Positions 15,378 through 23,187 of a DNA stretch of 23,756 nucleotides are shown in pieces. The position numbers and the translations under genes are program-made. The number at the start of each line of letters is the position of its first letter. Position 1 is the stretch's first letter. The notes beneath the pieces were generated by a model. That model did not search any database, was not told the DNA's origin, and worked only from the letters and a program-made list of their open reading frames with translations. Origin of the DNA: a virus; IMG/VR virus record IMGVR_UViG_3300023176_003149, positions 1 through 23,756 of that record. One strand, given 5' to 3'.

Positions 15378-17371
15378 TGGCATACGATAATAATATAAAT
15401 CCAGGAAAGGCTCCATTAGTCTGGAGCAGAATAAAATCAGCCTTTGATCAAATCAATGAAAACTTTTCAATCATTGGTGCTTCTGTTGCTGCTTATTCAC
15501 CAATAACCATTGCAAACATTGACCAAAGCAATCCCGTAAAGATAACCTGTACGAGAGAGCACAACATGTCCAATGGATGGAGAGTGACTATCAGAAGTAC
15601 GGGTGTTAGCCAACTTGACGACAATGATTATTATGTTCAGATTTCAAGCAATGATGAATTATTACTTTACAGCGATGAAGCACTAACCACTGCCGTCAAT
15701 GGCACGGCATATGATGCATACTCATCCGGTGGTGGAACCATACAGGCATATTCAGACTTTGCATCAATAGATTTTGAAAATTTAACAACCAGCGTATCAC
15801 CAGAAACGGGTTCAACATACTCATTGGGTGACTCAACAGATACATGGAAAAAATTATACATATCAGAATATTCAGACACTCCTGGCAATGAACAGAATGG
15901 TGTTTGGCTTGGTACTGCCCAGATCAAGGGTGCATCCGGTGTTGTTGATTTACCATTTGGTTCAACAATAAACGGTGACCTAATTATTGATCCTGAAAAA
16001 AGATATTTCCGTTACATTAATCTTGATGATGGAGATACAGTGGAAGCGGATCATACCAATGACACACTGTCAATTTACTCCGGTACAGGTATGCAATTGG
16101 TTGCTGGATCAGCCGCTGATAGCATCACAATCACAAACACAGGTGTAACACAACTTGCGGCTGGAACAGGTATAAGCGTAGATGCAGCAACAGGAAACAT
16201 AACGGTTACAAATACGGGTGTAATTTCTGTATCAAATGGCACATCATTGCCAGCAATTGCAAGTGGAAGAAGTGCAGGAGTTGGAATTATAACAAGCGGT
16301 GCTACAGGAACTTTAACATTAACAAACACCGGTGTAATTGAAGTACAGGCTGGTACTGGTATTACCGTGTTTACTGATACGGCAACTGGTATCGCAACAA
16401 TTACCAACAGTGCTCCGGCGGGTAATGCATTTAGATTCGTTTCAATATTTGGACAAACAACCATAGAAGCAGATGGTGTTGCTGATACACTTGAAATTGC
16501 GGAAGGTTATGGAATCACTTTAACAACTGATGCCCCTAACGATAAGGTCACTGTTAGTTTTGATAATACTGTCGATATCATCGGATCAGTGTTCGGAGAT
16601 GACTCAACCAAGATAGTTGATGCAGTGGAAAACAAAGTTTATGCTGCTGGTGGATTCTTTGGCAATCTAACAGGAAATGTTACGGGTAATATTACTGGAG
16701 ATGTTACAGGCAATGTAACTGGAAACTTGGTAGGCGATACAACAGGTTACCACACTGGAGATGTTAAAGGTTCAGTTTTTGGAGATGATTCTACAAAGAT
16801 TGTTGATGCTGTAGAAAACAAAGTTTATGCAGATGAACTTTGGGGCACATTGAGAGGCCAAACTTGGATGGCTGGATATGACGGTTACCTTACTATTGCA
16901 AATGGTGGCTCTACTGGTCCAGGTGCTATACAGATTGTTGCATCAGCCAATTTAGATTTAACAGCAGGCTCAGGATACACAATTAATGCAAATAGAAATA
17001 TTGTTGCATCGGGCGGAGTTACAGGTAATGTTACAGGTAATTTAACTGGTTATCAAACAGGTGACATGACTGGTTCAGTATTTGCTGATGATTCAACAAA
17101 ACTTGTTGATGCAGTGGAAGGAAAAATTGTAGGACCAATTGAATCAGAAAGTATTTCCGGTAACCTAACAGGTTCGGTGTTTGCTGATGATTCAACAACC
17201 ATAATAGATGGTCCAACAGGAACGGTCGCTGGTATACACGTTCCAGGATCTACCACTCCAGCAAGCGAATTTGCAGATGGTCAGACATACGAAATTAGAG
17301 TTGATGACAGTTTTATTTGGGTTAAGACAAGTACTGGTGCTTGGAAAAAAGCAACATTGGGAAGTTTTTAG
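15377..17371 (+). CDS. Repeat-rich tail-fibre protein (664 aa)
   Basis: A 664-residue beta-rich fibre coupled to the giant fibre by a TAATG overlap. The N-terminus carries a variant of the shared module ('SRIKSAFDQINENFSIIG', about 15-32), followed by one FCCH-like repeat (about 52-125). The middle has repeated 'ITVTNTGV' type units ('TITNTGVTQLAAGTGISV' and 'TLTNTGVIEVQAGTGITV'), a shaft signature. The C-terminal third alternates short 'GNVTGNITGDVTG' steps with four copies of 'GSVF(G/A)DDST(K)(I/L)VDAVE.K'. The last ~40 residues ('YEIRVDDSFIWVKTSTGAWKKATLGSF') form a tip module. No enzyme motif is seen. The ATG follows a modest GGTGGG, so it is probably made by coupled translation. A fibre, distal to or alongside the giant one, is the likely role. 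Confidence 0.8.
   Translation: MAYDNNINPGKAPLVWSRIKSAFDQINENFSIIGASVAAYSPITIANIDQSNPVKITCTREHNMSNGWRVTIRSTGVSQLDDNDYYVQISSNDELLLYSDEALTTAVNGTAYDAYSSGGGTIQAYSDFASIDFENLTTSVSPETGSTYSLGDSTDTWKKLYISEYSDTPGNEQNGVWLGTAQIKGASGVVDLPFGSTINGDLIIDPEKRYFRYINLDDGDTVEADHTNDTLSIYSGTGMQLVAGSAADSITITNTGVTQLAAGTGISVDAATGNITVTNTGVISVSNGTSLPAIASGRSAGVGIITSGATGTLTLTNTGVIEVQAGTGITVFTDTATGIATITNSAPAGNAFRFVSIFGQTTIEADGVADTLEIAEGYGITLTTDAPNDKVTVSFDNTVDIIGSVFGDDSTKIVDAVENKVYAAGGFFGNLTGNVTGNITGDVTGNVTGNLVGDTTGYHTGDVKGSVFGDDSTKIVDAVENKVYADELWGTLRGQTWMAGYDGYLTIANGGSTGPGAIQIVASANLDLTAGSGYTINANRNIVASGGVTGNVTGNLTGYQTGDMTGSVFADDSTKLVDAVEGKIVGPIESESISGNLTGSVFADDSTTIIDGPTGTVAGIHVPGSTTPASEFADGQTYEIRVDDSFIWVKTSTGAWKKATLGSF
16583..17210 (+). 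repeat. Four GSVF[GA]DDST protein repeats with synonymous divergence
   Basis: The unit starts at 16583, 16769, 17072 and 17171. Copies one and two encode the same 21 residues (GSVFGDDSTKIVDAVENKVY plus Ala) but differ at ten of 21 codons, all synonymous. Copies three and four vary in protein (Ala for Gly, and the end changes). Short 'TGN(V/I/L)TG' steps separate the units. Confidence 0.75.
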
Positions 17372-17383
17372 GGGCGTAGATAA

Positions 17384-17638
17384 ATGGCTAAGCGTACAAT
17401 AAATATCGGAACAAGCGCAAACGACAGAACGGGCGATACCCTACGAACTGCCTTTAACAAGATTAATCAAAACTTTAATGAGTTATATGTTGGGCCTCCA
17501 CAACTTACGCAGGCTGAAATAGATGCACTCACACCAGTTTTTGGTATGATGGTTTACAATACAACAACAGGAAAATTTCAAGGGTATGCTGCTGATGCAA
17601 ATAATGACAGTGCAGCAGGGTGGGCAGATCTCCACTAA
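17384..17638 (+). CDS. Short fibre-module protein (84 aa)
   Basis: An 84-residue protein with the shared N-terminal fibre module in near-ideal form (TINIGTSANDRTGDTLRTAF.KINQNFNELY, residues 5-37) joined directly to a short C-terminal tip-type segment, 'PVFGMMVYNTTTGKFQGYAAD....AAGWADL' (51-83). It is in effect a fibre with the shaft left out. The ATG follows AGGGG (17370-17374) inside the end of the previous gene. It may be a minor structural protein that uses the same attachment surface as the long fibres. Homology is by motif only. Confidence 0.75.
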   Translation: MAKRTINIGTSANDRTGDTLRTAFNKINQNFNELYVGPPQLTQAEIDALTPVFGMMVYNTTTGKFQGYAADANNDSAAGWADLH

Positions 17639-17641
17639 ATA
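17635..17641 (+). promoter_or_regulatory. Late promoter (CTAAATA)
   Basis: CTAAATA, the form of the late -10 element described for T4-like cyanophages, overlaps the stop of the short fibre-module gene. The predicted start near 17647 leaves about 12 bases including TAGGAAG before the ATG at 17659. Confidence 0.55.
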
Positions 17642-17658
17642 TAGATATAGGAAGCGAA

Positions 17659-18246
17659 ATGGCAGACATTCAAACAATTAATATAGGTAACGTGGTAAAC
17701 GATGGTCTTGGTGATGATCTAAGAACCGCGTTTCAAAAGGTCAATGCCAACTTTGCTGATCTTAATGCCGAACTTACAGTTACGGTAACAAATACGGGAA
17801 CAACAGGTGTTGGTCTTTTTAAGGAAAAGGTTGGTAGCGAATTAAGATTTAAGAAACTTGTTTCTGGTACTAAGATAGTTCTTGATGAAGCAACAGATAG
17901 TATCATAGTTAATAATACGGAACCAGATGCATTTACAAGAATTGATACTGACAGTGGAACATTGCAGGCTTCTGCTAATCAACAAATTACAATTCAAGGA
18001 ACAGCATCAACTGGTTCTCAGACAGGAGTCAAGGATATTGAAGTTACCGCACTTGCTGGAAGTGGTGTAATCAATATTAAAAATACCATTCCCGTAACGG
18101 AATATCTAACTTCGTTCGATTTTGGACCAATTTCTGAAACTGGTTTTACCAATGCTTTACAACTTGCTTTCACGGCTGCCAATATTGACTTTGCAACTCT
18201 AACTATTGATTCTGATTTAAATTTGGACTGTGGCGGTCTAACGTAG
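17659..18246 (+). CDS. Fibre-module structural protein (195 aa)
   Basis: The N-terminal 40 residues (TINIGNVVNDGLGDDLRTAFQKVNANFADL) are the shared fibre module. The rest is beta-rich with 'VTVTNTGTTGVGLFKEKVGSELRFKKL', 'GTKIVLDEATDSIIVNNT' and 'IEVTALAGSGVINIKNT', typical of fibre shafts, and ends in '...NLDCGGLT'. I chose ATG 17659 because TAGGAAG precedes it and the module starts there; an in-frame ATG at 17620 lies inside the upstream gene and adds unrelated residues. There is no enzyme motif. It is probably a virion protein of the tail or baseplate and is followed ten bases later by the Ig-like protein. Confidence 0.75.
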   Translation: MADIQTINIGNVVNDGLGDDLRTAFQKVNANFADLNAELTVTVTNTGTTGVGLFKEKVGSELRFKKLVSGTKIVLDEATDSIIVNNTEPDAFTRIDTDSGTLQASANQQITIQGTASTGSQTGVKDIEVTALAGSGVINIKNTIPVTEYLTSFDFGPISETGFTNALQLAFTAANIDFATLTIDSDLNLDCGGLT

Positions 18247-18256
18247 GAGGCAACTA

Positions 18257-20773
18257 ATGGCAGTGACTTGGATAACGCCAGCAGGAGACCTTGGAACACT
18301 TGAAGAAAGAATTACAGTTAACATAGTACTCCAAGCATCAACTGATATCGGTAATCTACAATACAAAATTATTGCGGGTTCACTACCTACGGGTTTATAT
18401 CTTGATCAAGCCACAGGAGCAATAAAAGGAACTCCTGGAGAAGTAACTAAATTTACCGAAAAAAGATTTGTCGTTAGGGCGTACGATGCCCAAGACGAAA
18501 AAGATAGAACATTTAAATTGTTCGTTGATGGGTCTGACTTTCCTGAATGGATCACACAAGAAGGATTCCTTAAAGTAGGAGAAGGTGAAGCATACTTTGT
18601 TCTTGATGATTCAAGAGTAGATTTTCAACTTGAAGCAACTGACAGAGATCTTGTTGCTGGAGATGTTTTACAGTATTATGTTATTCCTAACAGTGGAACA
18701 CTGCCTCCGGGTCTAACACTTTCAAAAACAGGAAGAATAACAGGATTCACGGAGCCTGTTGCTGCAATTGATTACACATCAACACCTACTGGAGCATATG
18801 ATACACATTCATTTGATACGGTTCCACTTGATATAGCCAAGAATAATTCAACTGGTTTTGATTCATATTATTATGATGACCAAAGATATGACTATGGTGA
18901 GCAAGGAAGAACTCCTAAAAAATTAAGTAGAATATACACCTTTGGTGTTGCAATAACTGATGGTGTTAACGCAGTAAGCAGAACGTTTAAAATCTATGTT
19001 GTAACTGAAGAATTTTTACAAGCAGACAATACTCTTATTCAGGTTGACACTAATCTATTCCAAGCAGATTCAAGCAGAGATAGAAAACCACTTTGGATCA
19101 CTGATTCAAATCTTGGAAGATACAGAGCAAACAATTATGTTACAATATTCCTTGATGTATATGATCCCCCATCGTTGACTGGTACAATAAGTTATTTTCT
19201 TTTAGAAACTAATCCAGATGATGGAACTCCAAGCGTTTTACCTCCTGGGTTGGTGCTGGATGGGCAATCTGGTGAACTCGCAGGTAAAATTCCTTACCAG
19301 GCAGCGGTTACTGAAAATTATAAATTTTCAATGGAAGCAGTAAACTTTCCACCTTCTTTGGCACAAGGCACATACAATCTAAGGGGAAATTGGAGTTCAA
19401 CAACTGCATATGCAGTCAATGATGCAATTAAATTTGGGAATTTGCTATATGTCTGTGTTAAGGATAATATTGGAGAAATACCAGAAGACAATGAGGAATA
19501 TTGGAATCTTGGAGTGTCAAGTGCTGTTAAAACATTTACGGTTGACATCATAGGTGAAATAGAAAGTGCTATTGAATGGATTTCAAATACCGATGTCGGA
19601 ACCATCAAACCAAATCAACCAAGTAGATTGTTTGTTGAGGCGCGAAGTCTGTTATATGGCGGAAGAATAAGATACGAACTTGTTTCGGGTGAGGTACCTC
19701 CAGGATTAACATTTCTACCAACCGGAATACTACAGGGTAAGGTAAGACAGTTTTCCGATAGTGATCAAGATGGGTTGACAAGATTCTATGATCAGGACAG
19801 TGCATTGATTGATTCTACAGGTTCAAGAAGTTTTAATACAACGTTTGATGATGATCAAACGAGTTACGACAAGATTTTTAATTTCAAAGTTAAAGCAATT
19901 GACGGTGCAAATTTTGCTGAATCCGAAAAAGACTTTACCATAAAGGTCGTGGCTGAAAATGAAAAGACATTTTCTAATCTTTATTGCAAGGCATTACAAA
20001 GCAAAGAAAAGAGATTCAGTTGGTTTAACTTTATTACTGACGGAACCGTGTTTGTTCCTGAGGATATGTATCGATATGGAGATGAAAATTTTGGTGTTCA
20101 AGCAGAATTGAAGACTTTATTATTTGCTGGAATTGAAAGTGTTGAAGCGGTAAGATACATACAGGCAATGAGTAGAAATCATTATAGAAAAAGATTCACA
20201 TTTGGAGATCTGAGATCAGCCAAAGCAAAAGATCCGGAAACACAGGAAACAATTTATGAAGCCATTTATATTGATCTAAAAGATGAATATGAAAAAGAAG
20301 ATGGCACGAGCATAAATGCTGAGATTGAATTAAAGGATAACATCAACAGCAAGGTATTGGTTAGCCAGAGTTCAATAAGGATCGACAGTGATATTCCGCT
20401 TGTTAGTGATAGCGATTTACAGAAAGTATTTCCAAATTCAGTAAAAAACATGAGAGGAAGAATTAGAGCGATCGGAGAAAGAGATCGTGAATTTTTGCCT
20501 CTTTGGATGCGTAGCATACAGGATACGGGAACAGTAGAATTAGGATATACAAAGGCCCTGGTGCTTTGTTATACCAAACCCGGAAGATCAGAATCTATAA
20601 TGGCTAAAATTAGAGCCAAGGGATTTGACTTTAAACTAATAGATTTTGTTGCAGATCGTTACATCATTGATATAGTCAACGGAGAAATACAGGATCAATA
20701 CCTAAAATTTCCGCAGGAATCAATAACAAAACAGAATGAATCATATCCTAAGACGCAGGATATAAGCATATGA
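18257..20773 (+). CDS. Large structural protein with Ig-like (He_PIG) repeats (838 aa)
   Basis: An 838-residue protein starting at ATG 18257 behind a strong GGAGG. It contains repeated putative-Ig (He_PIG/cadherin-like) units marked by 'G.LP.GL.....TG.I.G': 'AGSLPTGLYLDQATGAIKGT' (about 41-60), 'SGTLPPGLTLSKTGRITGF' (about 149-167), 'VLPPGLVLDGQSGELAGK' (about 328-345) and 'SGEVPPGLTFLPTGILQGK' (about 476-494). Two similar 'FDTVPLDIAK..STGFDSYYYDDQRYDYG' style inserts are seen. The C-terminal quarter ('KVFPNSVKNMRGRIRAIGER...FLPLWMRSIQ', 'LCYTKPGRSESIMAKIRAKGFDFKLIDFVADRYIIDI') has a different, conserved alpha/beta character I recall from large structural proteins of T4-like marine phages. 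A baseplate or fibre-linked role is likely. No catalytic motif is visible. Confidence 0.75.
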   Translation: MAVTWITPAGDLGTLEERITVNIVLQASTDIGNLQYKIIAGSLPTGLYLDQATGAIKGTPGEVTKFTEKRFVVRAYDAQDEKDRTFKLFVDGSDFPEWITQEGFLKVGEGEAYFVLDDSRVDFQLEATDRDLVAGDVLQYYVIPNSGTLPPGLTLSKTGRITGFTEPVAAIDYTSTPTGAYDTHSFDTVPLDIAKNNSTGFDSYYYDDQRYDYGEQGRTPKKLSRIYTFGVAITDGVNAVSRTFKIYVVTEEFLQADNTLIQVDTNLFQADSSRDRKPLWITDSNLGRYRANNYVTIFLDVYDPPSLTGTISYFLLETNPDDGTPSVLPPGLVLDGQSGELAGKIPYQAAVTENYKFSMEAVNFPPSLAQGTYNLRGNWSSTTAYAVNDAIKFGNLLYVCVKDNIGEIPEDNEEYWNLGVSSAVKTFTVDIIGEIESAIEWISNTDVGTIKPNQPSRLFVEARSLLYGGRIRYELVSGEVPPGLTFLPTGILQGKVRQFSDSDQDGLTRFYDQDSALIDSTGSRSFNTTFDDDQTSYDKIFNFKVKAIDGANFAESEKDFTIKVVAENEKTFSNLYCKALQSKEKRFSWFNFITDGTVFVPEDMYRYGDENFGVQAELKTLLFAGIESVEAVRYIQAMSRNHYRKRFTFGDLRSAKAKDPETQETIYEAIYIDLKDEYEKEDGTSINAEIELKDNINSKVLVSQSSIRIDSDIPLVSDSDLQKVFPNSVKNMRGRIRAIGERDREFLPLWMRSIQDTGTVELGYTKALVLCYTKPGRSESIMAKIRAKGFDFKLIDFVADRYIIDIVNGEIQDQYLKFPQESITKQNESYPKTQDISI

Positions 20774-20779
20774 TAAATA
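20772..20779 (+). promoter_or_regulatory. T4-type late promoter (GATAAATA)
   Basis: GATAAATA overlaps the end of the Ig-like gene. The predicted start near 20785 leaves about 21 bases with TTGGAGAT before the GTG start at 20806. Confidence 0.65.
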
Positions 20780-20805
20780 CATACGTTAACAATTGGAGAT
20801 AAACA

Positions 20806-21408
20806 GTGGCGAGCAATATTAATTATTTGAGCATCAATGAAAATTTTCCTGTTGCTGGACAGGACAATGATACTCAGGTTTTCAGAGATAACTTTGATAC
20901 CATTAAAACCAGCCTAAGATATGCAAAAGACGAAATCACAGACCTTCAGACTGACTCTGCAAGGCTTGATCTTGATAATGATTTTTCATTAAACAAGATT
21001 CAAAACGCACTTCTCCAAAATAACAGAACACAGAAATTTGATGCTGGCGCTGTAACAGCAAGTCCTACCACTGTTGACTACCAAAATGGTAACTATCAAA
21101 TTTACAGAGTTGGTGCTAATTTGACCATGGATTTCTTAAACTTTCCAGGAGATCCTGTTTTTGTTTCTGAATCTACTCCAATTGGCATGGGCAAGGTCAC
21201 TCTTGAACTGTATGGCGATGGAACCAAGAGACTCGTAACAGTATTAACATCAGGCGGTACAATTACTAAAAAATCCAATTTTCCTGCATTAACAGAAGCA
21301 GGTGTTCACACGTTTGAAGTTACATCGACCACTGATCCTGTAATTATTGAAGTGTGGAGACACAGTGCAGATAAAATTTTCCTACACTACATTGGACAGT
21401 TCAGTTAA
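20806..21408 (+). CDS. Fibre-module structural protein (200 aa)
   Basis: A 200-residue protein starting at GTG (20806) behind GGAG, eight bases upstream. The N-terminus is a distant version of the shared fibre module: 'YLSINENFPVAGQDNDTQVFRDNFDTIKTSL' (7-37), with 'NF..I..SL' at the same place as 'NF.EL'. A short helical stretch (38-75) follows, then a beta-rich domain with 'PIGMGKVTLELYGDGTKRLVTVL', and an ending '..VIIEVWRHSADKIFLHYIGQF'. It is probably a virion protein of the tail. A late promoter directly upstream supports this. It may be a small baseplate or neck fibre; which is not clear. Confidence 0.7.
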   Translation: MASNINYLSINENFPVAGQDNDTQVFRDNFDTIKTSLRYAKDEITDLQTDSARLDLDNDFSLNKIQNALLQNNRTQKFDAGAVTASPTTVDYQNGNYQIYRVGANLTMDFLNFPGDPVFVSESTPIGMGKVTLELYGDGTKRLVTVLTSGGTITKKSNFPALTEAGVHTFEVTSTTDPVIIEVWRHSADKIFLHYIGQFS

Positions 21409-21413
21409 TCATT

Positions 21414-21650
21414 ATGTTTCACCCCTTCGAAGAAGATGTAACACAATTATCGGACACACAATTAACCGATAGAATATCCGAATTGGGGAAAAAATATACC
21501 CAAGCCGCACGTTTAGGTAAGGGTCAACTGTTGACACAACTCCAAACATTTGTTACAATATATAGAGATGAGATTACAAGAAGAGCAATGGCATCGAAAT
21601 TACGTGCAAATGATGATAAGGATTTGGATCAACTAATTAATGTGGAATAA
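21414..21650 (+). CDS. Conserved small phage protein (78 aa)
   Basis: A 78-residue, mostly helical, charged protein starting 'MFHPFEEDVTQLSDTQLTDRISEL' and ending 'DKDLDQLINV'. Both ends match my memory of a conserved hypothetical gene of T4-like marine phages. No clear Shine-Dalgarno sequence precedes the ATG, which lies five bases after the previous stop, so coupled translation is likely. A sigma-70-type promoter lies inside it, and its 3' end overlaps the next gene by 11 bases. The function is unknown. Confidence 0.7.
   Translation: MFHPFEEDVTQLSDTQLTDRISELGKKYTQAARLGKGQLLTQLQTFVTIYRDEITRRAMASKLRANDDKDLDQLINVE
21531..21559 (+). promoter_or_regulatory. Intragenic sigma-70-type promoter (TTGACA-N17-TACAAT)
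   Basis: TTGACA at 21531-21536 and TACAAT at 21554-21559 are 17 bases apart inside the small gene at 21414. Transcription would start near 21566 and read the pol III-like gene, the next conserved gene and the co-chaperonin, allowing these to be made early and apart from the late fibre block. Being inside a coding region, it is less certain than those in gaps. Confidence 0.5.
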
Positions 21651-22110
21651 AACAAACACAATCGATCAGATAGTAAAAGGCGTTACAAAACACGGTACTG
21701 ACATTTTGGAACACTGTGTTACTAATGACGACCTAACGAACTATATTGATAGAATACAAAGTGAGTTTTTAAGTTATCCAATTCCAAAAAAAGAATTTAA
21801 TCCTAATAATTGGTTCATGCCAGACGCCTATAAAGAGATGGATATCAAAAAATATGTGTTAGATTTGTGCAGAACAGATGAAGAAATAGATAGGGTTAAG
21901 ATTGAATTGGCTGAATATGAAAAACGCAATTTACTCATGTTGTTAAAACAAATGAAATACATAGTAGATACATTGCGAAAAAACAATATCGTTTGGGGTG
22001 TAGGACGTGGATCAAGCGTAGCAAGTTATGTGCTTCATTTATTAGGGGTCCACAAGATAAATTCTATTAAATACGATATACCACTAAACGAATTCTTTAA
22101 AGGAGAATAA
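21640..22110 (+). CDS. Protein with a DNA polymerase III alpha palm-like segment (156 aa)
   Basis: A 156-residue protein whose C-terminal half (about 85-153) resembles the start of the palm region of bacterial C-family replicases (DnaE/PolC): 'YEKRNLLMLLKQMKYIVDTLRKNNI', then 'GVGRGSSVASYVLHLLGV' (120-137), matching 'GPGRGSA.GSLVAYLLGI', then 'INSIKYDIPLNEFF', matching 'IDPLKYNLLFERFL'. The two catalytic aspartates of the palm lie further downstream in DnaE and are not present here, so it cannot be a polymerase by itself. The N-terminal half includes 'NPNNWFMPDAYKEMDI' and is not recognised. It overlaps the upstream gene by 11 bases. It may bind primer-template or the clamp, or block the host replicase; this is inference. 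I recall similar proteins in marine T4-like phages. Confidence 0.7.
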   Translation: MWNKTNTIDQIVKGVTKHGTDILEHCVTNDDLTNYIDRIQSEFLSYPIPKKEFNPNNWFMPDAYKEMDIKKYVLDLCRTDEEIDRVKIELAEYEKRNLLMLLKQMKYIVDTLRKNNIVWGVGRGSSVASYVLHLLGVHKINSIKYDIPLNEFFKGE

Positions 22111-22111
22111 T

Positions 22112-22336
22112 ATGGGAACAATTAGAAGTATGCGAGGAAGAGAGATTGATATGGAGAAACTCAATCTTAAAAACGAAGAATTGCCAGCAGTTGGTAATAT
22201 GAAAGTAAATGCTCGCGGTGATGAAATTGGCAAGGGTGGAAAAGTAATCAGAACCAGAGAACAGGTTTTACAAGATTATTACAAGAAAAACCCAAGAGCC
22301 GTAAAAGAAGAAATAGTAAACAGAAAGAAAAACTAA
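22112..22336 (+). CDS. Conserved small phage protein (74 aa)
   Basis: A 74-residue basic protein starting at ATG 22112, seven bases after AAAGGAG and two bases after the upstream stop. It has 'IRSMRGREIDMEKL' (4-17), 'NARGDEIGKGGKVIRTREQVLQDYYKKNPRAVK' (33-65), a pattern I recall from conserved small proteins of T4-like marine phages. It shows no cysteine pairs, membrane segment or known fold. Its place between the pol III-like gene and the co-chaperonin suggests an early or middle function. The function is unknown. Confidence 0.72.
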   Translation: MGTIRSMRGREIDMEKLNLKNEELPAVGNMKVNARGDEIGKGGKVIRTREQVLQDYYKKNPRAVKEEIVNRKKN

Positions 22337-22346
22337 TAGGTGAGAA

Positions 22347-22739
22347 ATGATTAAAGGCAAAGTAAGACCAATCCATGCCGATGTACTAATTTGTGATATG
22401 TACTTTGGTGAAATGAAAACAGCAGGTGGATTGTATATTCCATCGGATGATGCGAAAACCCACGGTGTTAAACCAAGATGGGGTAGGGTCTATGCCAAAG
22501 GTCCAGAAAATAATGAGGATTATCAAGTGGGTGATTGGATCCTCGTTGAACATGGTCGCTGGACAAGAAAGTTCAAAATAGAAGACGAAAACGGTGATAA
22601 GTTAGAAATTCAAAAAGTTGAACTTGAAGCAATCATTGCATATCAAAAAGAAAAACCTAACGATCTTGCCTATTGGGGTAAAGAGTATAACGACGGCGAA
22701 GCAGCCACTATTGATCCAAGCCTATTTGTTAATAATTAG
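22347..22739 (+). CDS. GroES/gp31-like co-chaperonin
   Basis: A 130-residue protein of the GroES/T4 gp31 type, the lid of the host GroEL chamber; gp31 replaces GroES so that the large phage capsid protein can fold. Visible features are the N-terminal beta-strand 'KVRPIHADVLICDMYFGEMKTAGGLYIPSDD' (about 5-36), in which the 18-33 part matches the GroEL-binding mobile loop (...K.GGLYIP), 'RWGRVYAKGPEN.DYQVGDWILVEHGRWTRKFKI' (about 44-78) and 'VELEAIIAY' (91-99). The C-terminal ~30 residues ('KPNDLAYWGKEYNDGEAATIDPSLF') extend beyond the GroES fold. The start follows AGGTGAG. Its stop overlaps the stop of a converging minus-strand gene by four bases. Confidence 0.8.
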   Translation: MIKGKVRPIHADVLICDMYFGEMKTAGGLYIPSDDAKTHGVKPRWGRVYAKGPENNEDYQVGDWILVEHGRWTRKFKIEDENGDKLEIQKVELEAIIAYQKEKPNDLAYWGKEYNDGEAATIDPSLFVNN

Positions 22740-22972
22740 ACTGCTGTAGGAACTCCAAAAACATCAAGTTTATCTTCACGAACACAATAGACCATGTCTA
22801 TTGGTTTTAGTTGAAACTCTATCTGCATATCTCTTTTAATTGAACCAGCATTGTAGCCAACATAAAGTTTGCATTCTTCCACTGTATCAAACTTAGGTTG
22901 CTGATACCAGAATACATCCTTGCTGCCGTCGGGATAGGTTCCCATCATTAACACTATTATGAACCATTTCAT
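22736..22972 (-). CDS. Small exported-type or membrane-anchored protein (78 aa)
   Basis: A 78-residue minus-strand protein starting 'MKWFIIVLMMGTYPDG', a short hydrophobic start that could anchor it in the membrane but is too short for a sure signal peptide. The rest, 'PKFDTVEECKLYVGYN' and 'PIDMVYCVREDKLD', carries two cysteines that could form a disulfide if exported. I recall similar small proteins ('MKW...P.F.S..EC..FV.....KP..MV.C') in marine phages, of unknown function. The ATG lies where a CTAAATA late promoter would start transcription and has no Shine-Dalgarno sequence, so a leaderless mRNA is possible. It converges with the co-chaperonin gene, the two stops overlapping. Confidence 0.65.
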   Translation of the reverse strand: MKWFIIVLMMGTYPDGSKDVFWYQQPKFDTVEECKLYVGYNAGSIKRDMQIEFQLKPIDMVYCVREDKLDVFGVPTAV

Positions 22973-22977
22973 AACAG

Positions 22978-22984
22978 TATTTAG
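22978..22984 (-). promoter_or_regulatory. Late promoter, minus strand (CTAAATA)
   Basis: Read on the minus strand this is CTAAATA in the 26-base gap between two minus-strand genes. With T4-like spacing, transcription would begin at 22972, the first base of the ATG. Confidence 0.55.
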
Positions 22985-22998
22985 ATATAAAATAGCAG

Positions 22999-23187
22999 TT
23001 AATAACTGAGTGCTTTATCTGGACACAGCCTAAAGGTCAATGCCTTTCTCGGCCCACGTGTGGTGTTTATGGATACCTCCCCTGACTTTGGATGGAATTC
23101 AATTTTGGTAATCTTAGCCTTGCTATTGTTCTTGCCAACAAGGATTTCTTGCCCTACTTCGAGGTTTAAATTAAGATTTCTAATCAT
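22999..23187 (-). CDS. Small conserved-type phage protein (62 aa)
   Basis: A 62-residue minus-strand protein, 'MIRNLNLNLEVGQEILVG...AKITKIEFHPKSGEVSINTTRGPRKALTFRL'. The beta-strand pattern with 'VGQEILVG.......ITKIE' suggests a small beta-barrel such as an SH3- or OB-like fold, but no family is recognised. I chose the ATG at 23187 because AAGGAG lies six bases before it; an in-frame ATG at 23205 would place this ribosome binding site inside the coding region. It has its own late-type promoter upstream and lies 26 bases before the next minus-strand gene. Confidence 0.65.
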   Translation of the reverse strand: MIRNLNLNLEVGQEILVGKNNSKAKITKIEFHPKSGEVSINTTRGPRKALTFRLCPDKALSY

